Below are positions 8,998-17,261 of a stretch of DNA of 64,000 nucleotides, one piece after another. The notes beneath the pieces were generated by a model, which was not told where the DNA came from, made no database searches, and saw only the letters and a list, made by a program, of their open reading frames with translations. Source of the DNA: Pseudomonadota bacterium (GTDB lineage Bacteria; Pseudomonadota; Gammaproteobacteria; Burkholderiales; Methylophilaceae); NCBI GenBank assembly GCA_029556915.1, contig JAKQIT010000050.1, forward strand, positions 62,001 through 126,000, in the 5' to 3' direction. How positions within the stretch are numbered: the first letter of the stretch is position 1; the number at the start of each line of letters is the position of its first letter. Both the position numbers and the translations under genes were made by a program.

Positions 8998-10212
8998 CTA
9001 ATGTGCAGCCCACTGCACTTTGCTAATATCTACACCATCTTGATACATTTCCCAAAGTGGGGAGAGTTCGCGTAGTTTGCCAATTTTTTCTTTCAATAAG
9101 GCAATGGTGTAATCCACATCGGCCTCGGTGGTAAAGCGCCCGATTGAAAAACGAATCGAGCTGTGCGCGAGTTCATCACTTCTACCCAAAGCACGTAGCA
9201 CATAACTTGGCTCTAGGCTGGCAGAAGTACAAGCAGAACCGCTTGAAACCGCAATGCCTTTCACCGCCATAATCAATGATTCGCCTTCCACATAGTTAAA
9301 GCTGATGTTCAAATTATGCGGCACGCGATGCGCTAAATCACCGTTCACGTAAACTTCTTCTATGCTTTCTAAGCCATGTAAAAGCCTATCGCGTAGTTTG
9401 CGAATACGTGCATTTTCCACGTCCATTTCTTCACGTGCGATACGAAAAGCTTCACCCATGCCAACAATTTGGTGTGTGGCCAAGGTTCCAGAGCGCATAC
9501 CGCGCTCATGGCCGCCACCGTGCATTTGCGCTTCAATGCGAATACGTGGTTTACGGCGCACAAATAAAGCACCAATGCCTTTAGGGCCGTAGGTTTTATG
9601 CGCGCTAAAGCTCATTAAATCAACTGGTAATTTTTCTAAGTCTATATGCACTTTGCCTGTAGCTTGCGCAGCGTCCACATGAAAAATAATATTATTTTCA
9701 CGGCAGATTTTTCCTATGCCTTCAATATCTTGAATCACGCCAATTTCATTATTCACCAACATCACAGAGGCTAACACCGTATCTGGGCGAATGGCCGCTT
9801 TAAATTTTTCCAAGCTGACCAAGCCATCTGAATCCGGCTCTAAAAATGTTGCGGTAAAGCCTTGACGCTCTAACTCACGCACAGGGTCAATTACCGCTTT
9901 ATGCTCGGTTGCTACTGTAATAATATGCTTGCCTTTGGTGCCTGCATAAAAATTTGCCGCGCCTTTAATGGCCAAGTTGTTAGACTCTGTCGCGCCAGAA
10001 GTCCACACGATTTCACGTGGGTCTGCATTGACTAGTTTCGCCACTTCATTGCGCGCTTCTTCCACGGCTTTTTCTGCAGTCCAACCGTAGGGGTGGCTGC
10101 GTGATGCAGGGTTGCCGTAATGCTCCGTTAAATAGGGAATCATTTTTGCGGCCACACGTGGGTCAACAGGCGTGGTGGCAGAATAATCTAAATATATCGG
10201 GTCTCTATCCAT
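8998..10212 (-). CDS. iscS: Cysteine desulfurase IscS
   Basis: The 404-residue PLP enzyme removes sulfur from cysteine as a persulfide and passes it to IscU. The PLP lysine lies in [20 protein letters not shown] and the catalytic cysteine loop is [20 protein letters not shown]. The long active-site loop and total length fit group I (IscS) enzymes. It lies directly upstream of iscU and directly downstream of another desulfurase gene, an unusual duplication. Confidence 0.96.
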   Translation of the reverse strand: MDRDPIYLDYSATTPVDPRVAAKMIPYLTEHYGNPASRSHPYGWTAEKAVEEARNEVAKLVNADPREIVWTSGATESNNLAIKGAANFYAGTKGKHIITVATEHKAVIDPVRELERQGFTATFLEPDSDGLVSLEKFKAAIRPDTVLASVMLVNNEIGVIQDIEGIGKICRENNIIFHVDAAQATGKVHIDLEKLPVDLMSFSAHKTYGPKGIGALFVRRKPRIRIEAQMHGGGHERGMRSGTLATHQIVGMGEAFRIAREEMDVENARIRKLRDRLLHGLESIEEVYVNGDLAHRVPHNLNISFNYVEGESLIMAVKGIAVSSGSACTSASLEPSYVLRALGRSDELAHSSIRFSIGRFTTEADVDYTIALLKEKIGKLRELSPLWEMYQDGVDISKVQWAAH

Positions 10213-10256
10213 GTTGTTAGTCTTAACTTTCTTAATTGCTCAATAACTTCTCTCAC

Positions 10257-11402
10257 TCAAGCCGCCATTGCGACCATCTGTTTCAAACGATTTAACTCTT
10301 GTTTAAGTGTGACCAAAAACTGGTCTATTTGTTCGGTTGTATTGCTGGCATCTAAGCTCACCCGTATTGCCCCACGTGCCAAGTCTGGTGCAACCCCCAT
10401 GGCTAATAATACATGGCTAGGTTCGGTGCTGTCGCTTGAGCACGCCGAGCCACTGGCAACAGCAAAGCCTTTCTTATCAAGCGCCATCACTAAGGTTTCG
10501 CCTTCAATATTGTTGAAAGCAAAAAAGCTGGTGTTGGGTAATCTGGTAGATTTTTCGGCAAAAATTGTTGCGCCTAAATTATGTAAACCTATTTCTAATT
10601 GCTGACGTAGTTGTAGTGTTTTTTGCGCATGGTTGACTAAATTATTCACAGCCAACTCACTTGCTAAGCCAAAACCGACAATGGCAGCCACATTTTCTGT
10701 GCCGCTGCGTAAGCCTTTTTCTTGCCCACCGCCCAGCATAAAAGGCATCATGTCCACGCGTTTATTTAAAATTAGCGCACCTGCACCTTGTGGGCCATGA
10801 ATTTTATGGCTAGAAACCGTCATGGCGTTCACGTTTAAATCGCTAAAGTTTACAGAAATTTTACCTAAAGCTTGCACCGCATCAGTGTGCATGTAAGCGC
10901 CATGTTTTTTGGCTAACTCAGCAACACGCGCAATATCTTGAATTGCGCCAGTTTCATTATTGGCTAACATCACAGAAACCAAGCTGGTAGGGCGCGCTAG
11001 CAGGCTTTCTAAGTGAGTAAAGTCAAACTCACATTGCGCATCTACACCAATTTTTGCAAGCTTAAAGCCACGTGATTGCAGCATTTCCGCAGGACGTGTC
11101 ACACACGGGTGCTCAATAGCGCTAATGGCGATTTGCGTATTAGGCAGTTTTGTTGTCATGCCGTTGATGGCAAAATTATTGGCTTCAGTGCCGCTGGCAG
11201 TAAATATCACTTGGCTAGGGTAAGCACCAACGGCATTTGCCACTTGCTCACGCGCTTGTTCCACTGCATCGCGCGCGGCGCGGCCATAAGCATGACGACT
11301 GGTGGCATTGCCTTGTTGCGCAGTCATCCATGGCAACATAGCCTCCAATACACGCGCATCAAGAGCGGTAGTCGCGTTGTGGTCAAAATAAACGTGCGCC
11401 AT
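10257..11402 (-). CDS. Second cysteine desulfurase (NifS/IscS-like)
   Basis: The 381-residue class V aminotransferase-fold PLP enzyme has its PLP lysine in SSHKIHGPQGAGALIL and a catalytic cysteine in SGSACSSDSTEPSHVLLAMG. It begins MAHVYFDHNATTALD, the usual NifS/IscS start. It is clearly a paralogue of the next gene rather than a recent copy, since the two differ at most positions. Placement between iscR and iscS makes it part of the isc operon, but whether it feeds IscU or another acceptor cannot be told. The intact active site argues that it works. Confidence 0.92.
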   Translation of the reverse strand: MAHVYFDHNATTALDARVLEAMLPWMTAQQGNATSRHAYGRAARDAVEQAREQVANAVGAYPSQVIFTASGTEANNFAINGMTTKLPNTQIAISAIEHPCVTRPAEMLQSRGFKLAKIGVDAQCEFDFTHLESLLARPTSLVSVMLANNETGAIQDIARVAELAKKHGAYMHTDAVQALGKISVNFSDLNVNAMTVSSHKIHGPQGAGALILNKRVDMMPFMLGGGQEKGLRSGTENVAAIVGFGLASELAVNNLVNHAQKTLQLRQQLEIGLHNLGATIFAEKSTRLPNTSFFAFNNIEGETLVMALDKKGFAVASGSACSSDSTEPSHVLLAMGVAPDLARGAIRVSLDASNTTEQIDQFLVTLKQELNRLKQMVAMAA

Positions 11403-11409
11403 GATGGTG

Positions 11410-11904
11410 TTAAATCGCAGTTTCCATAATGCCAGTTTTACGTGGCGAAAAATGTATGGCGTTAGTGGGCAAGCCGGCTTCTTTTCTACGTTGATTTTCG
11501 ACTAAATCAGCCAAGCTGACGCCTGATAAATAGTCTAATATTTTGATGTTGAGCGAAGCCCATAAATCATGCGTCATGCAACGGCCTTCATCATGACAGT
11601 TTTCCGTGCCACCGCATTGCGTTGCGTCAATCAATTCATCGACTGCAGCAATAATACAAGAAACACTAATTTGCGCGGCTGGTTTAGCCAAACGATAACC
11701 ACCACCTGGGCCACGCACGCTAGTGACCAAATCTTGCTTGCGTAAGCGGCTGAACAACTGCTCTAAATAAGACAGCGAAATATGTTGGCGCTCGCTGATG
11801 CCTGCCAAGGTCACAGGGCGGATATTATCAGCACCCGCAGTTTCACTTAACGCCAAGTCTAGCATCGCGGTGACTGCAAAACGTCCTTTGGTGGTGAGTC
11901 TCAT
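11410..11904 (-). CDS. iscR: Isc operon repressor IscR (Rrf2 family)
   Basis: The 164-residue [2Fe-2S] winged-helix regulator begins [19 protein letters not shown], almost identical to the classic IscR N-terminus, so the start is put at 11904. A longer frame from 11937 ([11 protein letters not shown]) would overlap the predicted -10 box. Cluster ligands are visible in [19 protein letters not shown] (three Cys, then His). The recognition helix ([18 protein letters not shown]) is typical. IscR senses Fe-S supply and represses its own operon; a matching operator lies directly upstream. Confidence 0.95.
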   Translation of the reverse strand: MRLTTKGRFAVTAMLDLALSETAGADNIRPVTLAGISERQHISLSYLEQLFSRLRKQDLVTSVRGPGGGYRLAKPAAQISVSCIIAAVDELIDATQCGGTENCHDEGRCMTHDLWASLNIKILDYLSGVSLADLVENQRRKEAGLPTNAIHFSPRKTGIMETAI

Positions 11905-11937
11905 TTTATGTGCACAACTAAAGTCATTGAAGTGCAA

Positions 11938-11970
11938 ATTGTATAATAACCTAGTATTTTAGTCAATTAT
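11938..11970 (-). promoter_or_regulatory. isc operon promoter with IscR type-1 operator
   Basis: On the minus strand a -35 TTGACT (11966-11961) and a -10 TACAAT (11943-11938) are separated by exactly 17 bases. The 25-bp segment 11946-11970 aligns end to end with the E. coli IscR type-1 consensus (ATA...GACT...AGTC...TAT) with four mismatches, and it covers the -35 and spacer. Binding there would block polymerase, as in the known autoregulation of iscR. Confidence 0.75.
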
Positions 11971-12124
11971 TATTTAACCGAACAATTGACAATTTTTTGT
12001 GACAATGCGTGGCAGTAAATTGGCACTAAAAAAGGATGTTTTTTTATCTATCTTCACTATAGGCGCTCTGTACCAGTGCTTGGCATCACCATTCTCGCTA
12101 AGTGCTAAAGCACTAAGTCGAATG

Positions 12125-12166
12125 CGAAAGCCAGTACCCATGCGGTTTCCAGTGGCATAAAAAAAC
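12125..12166. repeat. Degenerate REP-like palindrome, copy 2
   Basis: GAAAGCC, loop AGTACCCATGC, GGTTTCC, then CATAAAAAAA. The loop matches the copy at 27288 exactly, but the stem has diverged. The preceding bases 12061-12124 hold a short AAGTGCT / AGCACTT dyad and no gene. Confidence 0.55.
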
Positions 12167-12190
12167 CCCGCAATTATGCGGGGTTTTTGT
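12160..12190 (-). terminator. Terminator after the cytochrome pair
   Basis: Arms ACCCCGCA and TGCGGGGT surround a 4-nt loop with A and T tracts on both sides. It could act in both directions but lies 14 bases beyond the stop of the minus-strand cytochrome gene. Confidence 0.88.
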
Positions 12191-12203
12191 TGGCATATCT
12201 GGG

Positions 12204-13553
12204 CTATTTCAAACTATTGATCCACTCGGCGATTTGTTTTACGTCTTCAGCAGGCACTTGTGGCATGGGCTGCATGGGCATGTAACCTGGCCAGTTTTCT
12301 GGTTTTGGTGTTTTCACCAATTCCACAATTTGGTCGGCGGTGTAGCCTTTGGCTGCCACTTCTTTATAGGCTGGCCCTACCACTTTGATGTCCGCGTTGT
12401 GGCATGCGAGACAGCCGTGTTTTTCGGCTAGGGCTTGGCCAGGCTTCACGTCTGCTTGTGTGGCTATGGGCGTTGCTGGTGCGTTTTTAGCCTCCTCAAA
12501 CGCGGCAAGTGATTCTCTTTGGAACAGCTCGGTTTTCGCGTGTGAGGCATCTAGCACAGGTTTCACCAAGCCCATACGCATACCGTGGCGTAAGCTCGCC
12601 ATTGAAAGAATAGCAATAATCATCACTGCAACCACCGTCCACACACGTTTTGCATGTAGGTCATCATTGAAAAAGTCTTTCAATAATAGGTATAGCGCAA
12701 ATAGTGCTAAGGCAACGGTGAGGATGATGCCCCAGAAATAACCATTTTCAAAAAAAGCTTCAATACCGTAATCAGGAAAGCTAAACAGCACCAATGGGCC
12801 TACAAAGAAGTTAAGCACAGTGGGGATAATGAACCATGTTTTACCTGTACGTGTAAGCACCACGCCTGCTTCACGGTCTTCTGCATTATCACTTTTGCGT
12901 TTGTACATACCATACACCAACATAAACACGCCTGTTACTGCAAATGTTGCTAAGTAAAAATGTACTAAACGAAAGAAAGTATCAGCGCGTAATAACGCAT
13001 CCCAAAAGTGAGTGGTGTAAGTCCAAGTACTTGGCGTCATAGCGAGTTGCACATTAGCCATAAATGCCCATGGCAAGGTATAGAACAAAGCAACACCCAC
13101 CATACCAATAAAAATGTGTAAGGTTTTGCGATGCTCTAGCGTATGCCAAGTATATTTATACAAATATGAGAGCAAGAACGCCACCACGTTACCGTAAATG
13201 ATATGCAACCAATGCGGCGAAATCATAATAGATGACGAGTAAAACAACGGCGTCAGCAATATACTTACCAGCAATAGCGGTGCTACACCCCATAACGCCC
13301 CCATGTTTTCTGAAATGGTCACAGGCGTGGTGAGCAAGTAGGCCACACGGTCAAAAATTGGATTTTTCTCTTTATGGCCTTTGCTGTTAAAATACACCGA
13401 GGCCAGCGACGCCCCCAACAGCACGTTAATAAACAGAATATGCACTACCCAAGCCACAATCAACAGACCGTGGAAAAATGGTTCCATGAACTCCAGCCCC
13501 ATGGTGGGCAATGGCAACGGAATGTCACCAGGAATGATTCTAAAATCGGTCAT
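12204..13553 (-). CDS. Membrane protein with C-terminal cytochrome c domain (partner of the CydA-like protein)
   Basis: The 449-residue inner-membrane protein has about eight or nine hydrophobic helices in residues 1-340, with several conserved-looking His and charged residues (for example HTLEHRKTLHIF). The last 80 residues form a class I cytochrome c domain: HGCLACHNADIKVVGPAYKEVA, with MPMQPMPQV supplying a Met ligand. The ATG overlaps the stop of the upstream CydA-like gene by four bases, so the two are surely made together. It probably passes electrons between the quinone pool and periplasmic c-type haems. I know of no firmly assigned function for this pair. Confidence 0.7.
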   Translation of the reverse strand: MTDFRIIPGDIPLPLPTMGLEFMEPFFHGLLIVAWVVHILFINVLLGASLASVYFNSKGHKEKNPIFDRVAYLLTTPVTISENMGALWGVAPLLLVSILLTPLFYSSSIMISPHWLHIIYGNVVAFLLSYLYKYTWHTLEHRKTLHIFIGMVGVALFYTLPWAFMANVQLAMTPSTWTYTTHFWDALLRADTFFRLVHFYLATFAVTGVFMLVYGMYKRKSDNAEDREAGVVLTRTGKTWFIIPTVLNFFVGPLVLFSFPDYGIEAFFENGYFWGIILTVALALFALYLLLKDFFNDDLHAKRVWTVVAVMIIAILSMASLRHGMRMGLVKPVLDASHAKTELFQRESLAAFEEAKNAPATPIATQADVKPGQALAEKHGCLACHNADIKVVGPAYKEVAAKGYTADQIVELVKTPKPENWPGYMPMQPMPQVPAEDVKQIAEWINSLK

Positions 13554-14944
13554 TTTTTCACCTCATCTAATTGTTTTTGATAAGCGAGCGCAGGTTTATC
13601 GTGCGTTGCCAGTGAGGCCAAATACGCAGCTAAGGCTTTGCGCTCGGCATCTGTGCCTGTAAACGGCGGCATAAACGGCGTAGCAGCTGAGTTTAATGAA
13701 CCGATACGAATATAAATTGCCTCTTCACTCAAGCCAGCGGTACGCGCTTTCACTGAGTTAATACCATTGGTCGTGTGGCAATAACGGCATTGCATTTGAT
13801 AGAGATATTTACCTGCCACCAGTTTGTTTTGCTCGTTCACCTCACGGAAGTCTGGCGGCACAAACGCAGCGTGTTTTAAGTAGCCCGTTTTGTTAAGGTA
13901 AGGCACATCGGCCACACGCACGCCATTGGCATACATGTAGTCGTAGATGATGTACGGCTTACGCACAAATTCGCGCACGCGCTCAAACTCACCAATCAAG
14001 CCCATTGAGCCGATTAACATCATCACCGCTAAAAACACAGGTGCGTGTTTTGGTTTGGTATATAAAGAAACCGCGCCAATTAATACCATGCTTGAAAGTG
14101 CAACTATTAAATATGTGGCATATTCAGGGTGTGCTGCTAAACGACGTGTAATCGCGCCCATCCAAAATAAATCTTTGGCCGCTTGCGGAAACTGAGCATA
14201 ATACCAAGCACCAAACAGCACAAAGAAAGGAATACAAACCAGCAACACAGTGCCGTATAAACGCATTGCCTGTTGGCGCAATTCCAAATCTTTTTTAGTG
14301 AAAAACCAAGTCAGCAACATCGCCATAGCCGCTGCCCAAGCAATTGACCAGAACGTGCGGAAACCTAATGACGGAATCCAAGATGGATTAAATAATGCTG
14401 CAACATAATCTGGCTCCGCCGGAAAGTATGATTTCAGCCAATTACCTGGGGTCATCATAAAGCCCAAAATCGCTGTAATAATCGCCATGGTGAGCCATGA
14501 AGCAACCGCATAAGATAGAACCAAATTAAAGACTTTTTTCTTACCTTGTGTGCCAAGCGGATGTTTTTTCCATATCAGGAACAGCCACAGTAAGAGTATC
14601 ATCTCAGCATTAAAGACAATCCACTCAATAAACCATTTCCAGAAGAATACGCGAAGTAGCGCACCAATCGCTGCAGGGTTAATGATGTTAATGTGTATCC
14701 AAATACCAATCCCTGTCAATGCTCCAACAGCAGTTGCCAAAATAAAAAAAGTGAATAAAATTTTGTAAGAAAGCTGGTCTAGTTTTTGATCATTGTTTTT
14801 AATGGCTAACCACTGACTTAACACTAGAATAATGCTCCCACCTACAGCTGCTCCATGCGAGATGAACACATGTAAAATTGCATCAAATGCAAAAAGCAAA
14901 CGATGCCCAATAAATGGCATTTCAAAAATCGGATAATCAAACAT
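13550..14944 (-). CDS. CydA-like membrane protein fused to cytochrome c
   Basis: The product is about 464 residues. The N-terminal two thirds resemble cytochrome bd subunit I: an early His-rich helix (IGHRLLFAFDAILHVFISHGA), GALTGIGIWIHINIINPAAIGALLR and FFWKWFIEWIVFNAEMILLL. A periplasmic cytochrome c domain follows with CRYCHTT and a MPPFTGTDAERKALAAYLASL end. The ATG at 14944 has GGGAGG 10 bases upstream; a longer frame to 14974 lacks this. The canonical bd-oxidase Q-loop and a CydB partner are not seen. It is probably a quinol-linked redox complex with the next gene, divergent from a RegA-type redox regulator. The exact reaction is unknown. Confidence 0.72.
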   Translation of the reverse strand: MFDYPIFEMPFIGHRLLFAFDAILHVFISHGAAVGGSIILVLSQWLAIKNNDQKLDQLSYKILFTFFILATAVGALTGIGIWIHINIINPAAIGALLRVFFWKWFIEWIVFNAEMILLLWLFLIWKKHPLGTQGKKKVFNLVLSYAVASWLTMAIITAILGFMMTPGNWLKSYFPAEPDYVAALFNPSWIPSLGFRTFWSIAWAAAMAMLLTWFFTKKDLELRQQAMRLYGTVLLVCIPFFVLFGAWYYAQFPQAAKDLFWMGAITRRLAAHPEYATYLIVALSSMVLIGAVSLYTKPKHAPVFLAVMMLIGSMGLIGEFERVREFVRKPYIIYDYMYANGVRVADVPYLNKTGYLKHAAFVPPDFREVNEQNKLVAGKYLYQMQCRYCHTTNGINSVKARTAGLSEEAIYIRIGSLNSAATPFMPPFTGTDAERKALAAYLASLATHDKPALAYQKQLDEVKK

Positions 14945-15026
14945 ACCTTTACGCCTCCCTATATTTATAACCATAAATAAAACATGGGGATTTTATGAGT
15001 TATTAAACACTGGGAAAAGTGGCATA

Positions 15027-15040
15027 TCGTCGCGCGACAA
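15027..15040. promoter_or_regulatory. GTCGCGCGAC palindrome, possible RegA/ActR operator
   Basis: A perfect 10-bp palindrome GTCGCGCGAC (15029-15038), nearly symmetric over 14 bases, lies in the divergent gap between the CydA-like operon and the response-regulator gene. RegA/ActR/RegR-family sites contain GYGRC-type half sites, which this fits loosely. Assignment rests on position and rough motif match. Confidence 0.4.
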
Positions 15041-15113
15041 TACGTCACATCTTTTGTCAAAAAATTCAAAGAGATATAATTAGCTTATAAGAATTTTGTA
15101 ACACATTTAATAT

Positions 15114-15665
15114 ATGCCAGTTTCTTCAAAAAAGATGCTTATTGTTGACGATAATGTCACTTTTTGCCTAGTGCTAAGTCGGGCTATGATAAAGCGAGGG
15201 TTTGAGGTTGTGGTTGCTAACGATTTAGAAAACGCTAAGAAAATTACAAGTGGTGTCAGTTTTGACTTTGCTGTAGTAGATTTAAAACTTAGTAATGACT
15301 CCGGGCTGAAAGTCCTTAAGTTTTTGCATCAAAATAACCCAGATACTCGAATCGTTATGTTAACGGGCTACGCCAGTATTTCAACTGCTACAGAGTCCAT
15401 AAAAATGGGCGCAGTACATTATTTATCCAAGCCAGCTAATGCTGATGATATTGTTTCTGCATTACATAAAACGCGTGGAAATGAGTTTGAATCTATTCCA
15501 GATGTACCTCTCCCACTAGACCAGCTAGAGTGGGAGCATATTAATCGAGTATTGTTATCAAAGAATGGAAATATTACTGCAACAGCGTTGGCACTTAACT
15601 TACATCGCAGAAGTTTGCAACGAAAACTTGCCAAACATTCGCCATTAAACAAAGAAAAAATGTAG
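15114..15665 (+). CDS. RegA/ActR/PrrA-family response regulator
   Basis: The 183-residue protein has a receiver domain at about 8-120 (acidic pocket VDDN, phosphoacceptor Asp in AVVDLKL, Lys in YLSKPA) and a Fis-type helix-turn-helix at the end. The stretch LPLDQLEWEHINRVLLSKNGNITATALALNLHRRSLQRKLAKHSP is diagnostic of the RegA/PrrA/ActR/RoxR group of redox regulators. Usually a RegB/PrrB sensor gene is adjacent; here it is not in sight. The gene faces away from a haem-rich respiratory operon, a typical target class. It ends one base before the end of cysE, convergent. Confidence 0.9.
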   Translation: MPVSSKKMLIVDDNVTFCLVLSRAMIKRGFEVVVANDLENAKKITSGVSFDFAVVDLKLSNDSGLKVLKFLHQNNPDTRIVMLTGYASISTATESIKMGAVHYLSKPANADDIVSALHKTRGNEFESIPDVPLPLDQLEWEHINRVLLSKNGNITATALALNLHRRSLQRKLAKHSPLNKEKM

Positions 15666-15666
15666 T

Positions 15667-16404
15667 CTAGCGTTTCTTTTTACTATCAAATGCTTGTGCT
15701 AATTGTGCATCCGTTTTTTCATCGGTTAATTGCGCAATTTGTGTTTTGAGGGTTTGCAATTGCTCATCTTGCTTGTTAGCATGGTCTAGCAAACTGTGAA
15801 TGGCTTTAATCATGGGGTCGTTTTCATCGTTGCCCACCGCATAGGCGGCAAAACCAATTTTTTTGGCAGTTTCTTCGCGCTTTTTAGATTTTTCTTCCTC
15901 TAAAATTCGTGCGGGAATGCCGACAGCAGTTGCGTTTTCTGGGACATCTTTGACCACCACCGCATTAGAGCCGATTTTAGCGTTTTTGCCAATGGTAATG
16001 GGGCCAAGCACTTTTGCGCCAGCGCCAATCACTACGCCTTGCTCTAAGGTTGGATGGCGCTTACCTTTGTTCCAAGAGGTGCCGCCTAGCGTTACCCCGT
16101 GGTAAAGCGTGCAATCGTCGCCAATGACTGCGGTTTCGCCCACCACCACGCCCATGCCGTGGTCAATAAACACGCGGCGGCCGATGGTTGCCCCAGGGTG
16201 AATTTCAATGCCAGTGAGCCAGCGCCCAACGTGCGAAAAAAATCGCCCCGCCCAAAAAAACTCAGATTTCCACAACCAATGGCTAAAGCGGTGCATTAGC
16301 AAGGCGTGCACGCCAGGATATGTGGTGATAATCTCAAATTTTGTGCGTGCGGCAGGGTCGCGCTCAAACACAATTGAAATATCTTCTTTAAGCTGTCTAA
16401 ACAT
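15667..16404 (-). CDS. cysE: Serine O-acetyltransferase
   Basis: The 245-residue left-handed beta-helix acetyltransferase makes O-acetylserine for cysteine synthesis. It starts [25 protein letters not shown] and shows the hexapeptide region with the catalytic stretch [43 protein letters not shown] Lys/Glu-rich tail (about 180-245) is predicted to be coiled. CysM, which uses its product, is at 22.8 kb, and two cysteine desulfurases that consume cysteine are encoded at 9-11.4 kb. Confidence 0.95.
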   Translation of the reverse strand: MFRQLKEDISIVFERDPAARTKFEIITTYPGVHALLMHRFSHWLWKSEFFWAGRFFSHVGRWLTGIEIHPGATIGRRVFIDHGMGVVVGETAVIGDDCTLYHGVTLGGTSWNKGKRHPTLEQGVVIGAGAKVLGPITIGKNAKIGSNAVVVKDVPENATAVGIPARILEEEKSKKREETAKKIGFAAYAVGNDENDPMIKAIHSLLDHANKQDEQLQTLKTQIAQLTDEKTDAQLAQAFDSKKKR

Positions 16405-16577
16405 GAACGTATTATGCCATAAATGTGGCGCAAACTGACTAGAGTGTCAGCGGCTAATATTTGTGCTAAAGTGAAGTTTATTGAGATGCCTGACGCTTTT
16501 GGAGTGAAAATTTACCGCAGATTTGTCACCCTAAAATAATCGAAAATTCGCATTAAAATTATATCAAATCATTTTTA

Positions 16578-16632
16578 TGCCTCCGCAAGCCAGTATCCAT
16601 GCGGGTTACAGAGGCATAAAAAATCCTCGGGG
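16578..16632 (+). repeat. REP-like palindrome, copy 3 (upstream of rlpA)
   Basis: TGCCTCCGCAAGCC, loop AGTATCCATGC, GGGTTACAGAGGCA, then a TAAAAAATCCTCGGGG tail. It would encode the first residues of an over-long rlpA frame, which argues against a start at 16577. Confidence 0.75.
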
Positions 16633-16645
16633 TTTTTTGCCCAAT

Positions 16646-17092
16646 ATGACGCACTTGTTTTTTAGGAGAAAAGTCATTAGAGTTTCCCATGTATTGCGCT
16701 ATTTAATTTTGCTTTTTACGCTAAGTGTTTTGTTGTTTTCACCTTTGCAATCGGATGCAAAATCCAAACAAAAGCAGCACACCAAAACCGTGAAAGTGCA
16801 AAAAAGTCAGGTGGGCGTTGCTTCTTTTTATGCTAAAAAGTTTCATGGCAGGCGCACGGCAAGTGGCGAAATTTTTAATAATAATGACCTTACCGCGGCG
16901 CATCTTACTTTGCCGTTTGGCACAAAAGTGAAGGTGACGCGTCTGAAAACCGGTAAATCGGTCATTGTGCGCATTAACGACCGCGGCCCACATGTGCGTG
17001 GGCGTATTATAGATTTATCTTACGGAGCGGCAAAAAAAATTGGCCTAGTGCAGGCTGGCACAGCGCGTGTGCGCATCGAAGTCGTTCAATAA
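16646..17092 (+). CDS. RlpA-like septal ring / cell-wall protein
   Basis: The product is about 148 residues: signal peptide (hydrophobic LRYLILLFTLSVLLFSPLQSDA), a Lys-rich linker, then the double-psi beta-barrel domain of RlpA: GVASFYAKKFHGRRTASGEIFNNNDLTAAH, LPFGTKVKVTRLKTGKSVIVRINDRGP and GRIIDLSYGAAKKIGL. RlpA proteins cleave or bind peptidoglycan glycan strands lacking stems. No SPOR domain is present, so this is a short form. ATG 16646 is the first ATG outside the REP copy but has no ribosome site. A strong AGGAG at 16664-16668 points instead to an ATT codon at 16676, still leaving a full signal peptide. Confidence 0.8.
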   Translation: MTHLFFRRKVIRVSHVLRYLILLFTLSVLLFSPLQSDAKSKQKQHTKTVKVQKSQVGVASFYAKKFHGRRTASGEIFNNNDLTAAHLTLPFGTKVKVTRLKTGKSVIVRINDRGPHVRGRIIDLSYGAAKKIGLVQAGTARVRIEVVQ

Positions 17093-17093
17093 A

Positions 17094-17237
17094 TGGGAGC
17101 TTCTATAAATACATTTTTTGGGTGCATTACTTCGTTGCGCGGTACTCGCAACCTCGCTGTATAACGCATACTATCTCGGTTTCTGTGTTCCGTGCGTCTC
17201 GTACTGTATCCCAAACTCTGCATTTATAGAAGTCCCA
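17094..17237. mobile_element. MITE-like element, 144 bp
   Basis: The ends are imperfect inverted repeats of about 30 bases: TGGGAGCTTCTATAAATACA on the left against TGGGACTTCTATAAATGCA read inward from the right, continuing into TTTTTTGGG / GAGTTTGGG. There is no coding capacity. The interior contains GTTGCGCGGTACTCGCAAC. It begins two bases after the rlpA stop and ends just before the end of the protease-TPR gene. This is the pattern of a non-autonomous transposable element. Confidence 0.62.
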
Positions 17238-17261
17238 AATGTGTATCCTAAAATGACCTGC

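Noticed and set aside
11905-11937. Eleven-residue N-terminal extension of IscR
   Set aside because: Its start overlaps the predicted -10 box, and family members begin at MRLT.
16577-16645. N-terminal extension of the RlpA-like protein (MPPQASIHAGYRG...)
   Set aside because: These codons are translated from a REP-like copy, and the same residues appear wherever such copies are translated; there is no ribosome site.
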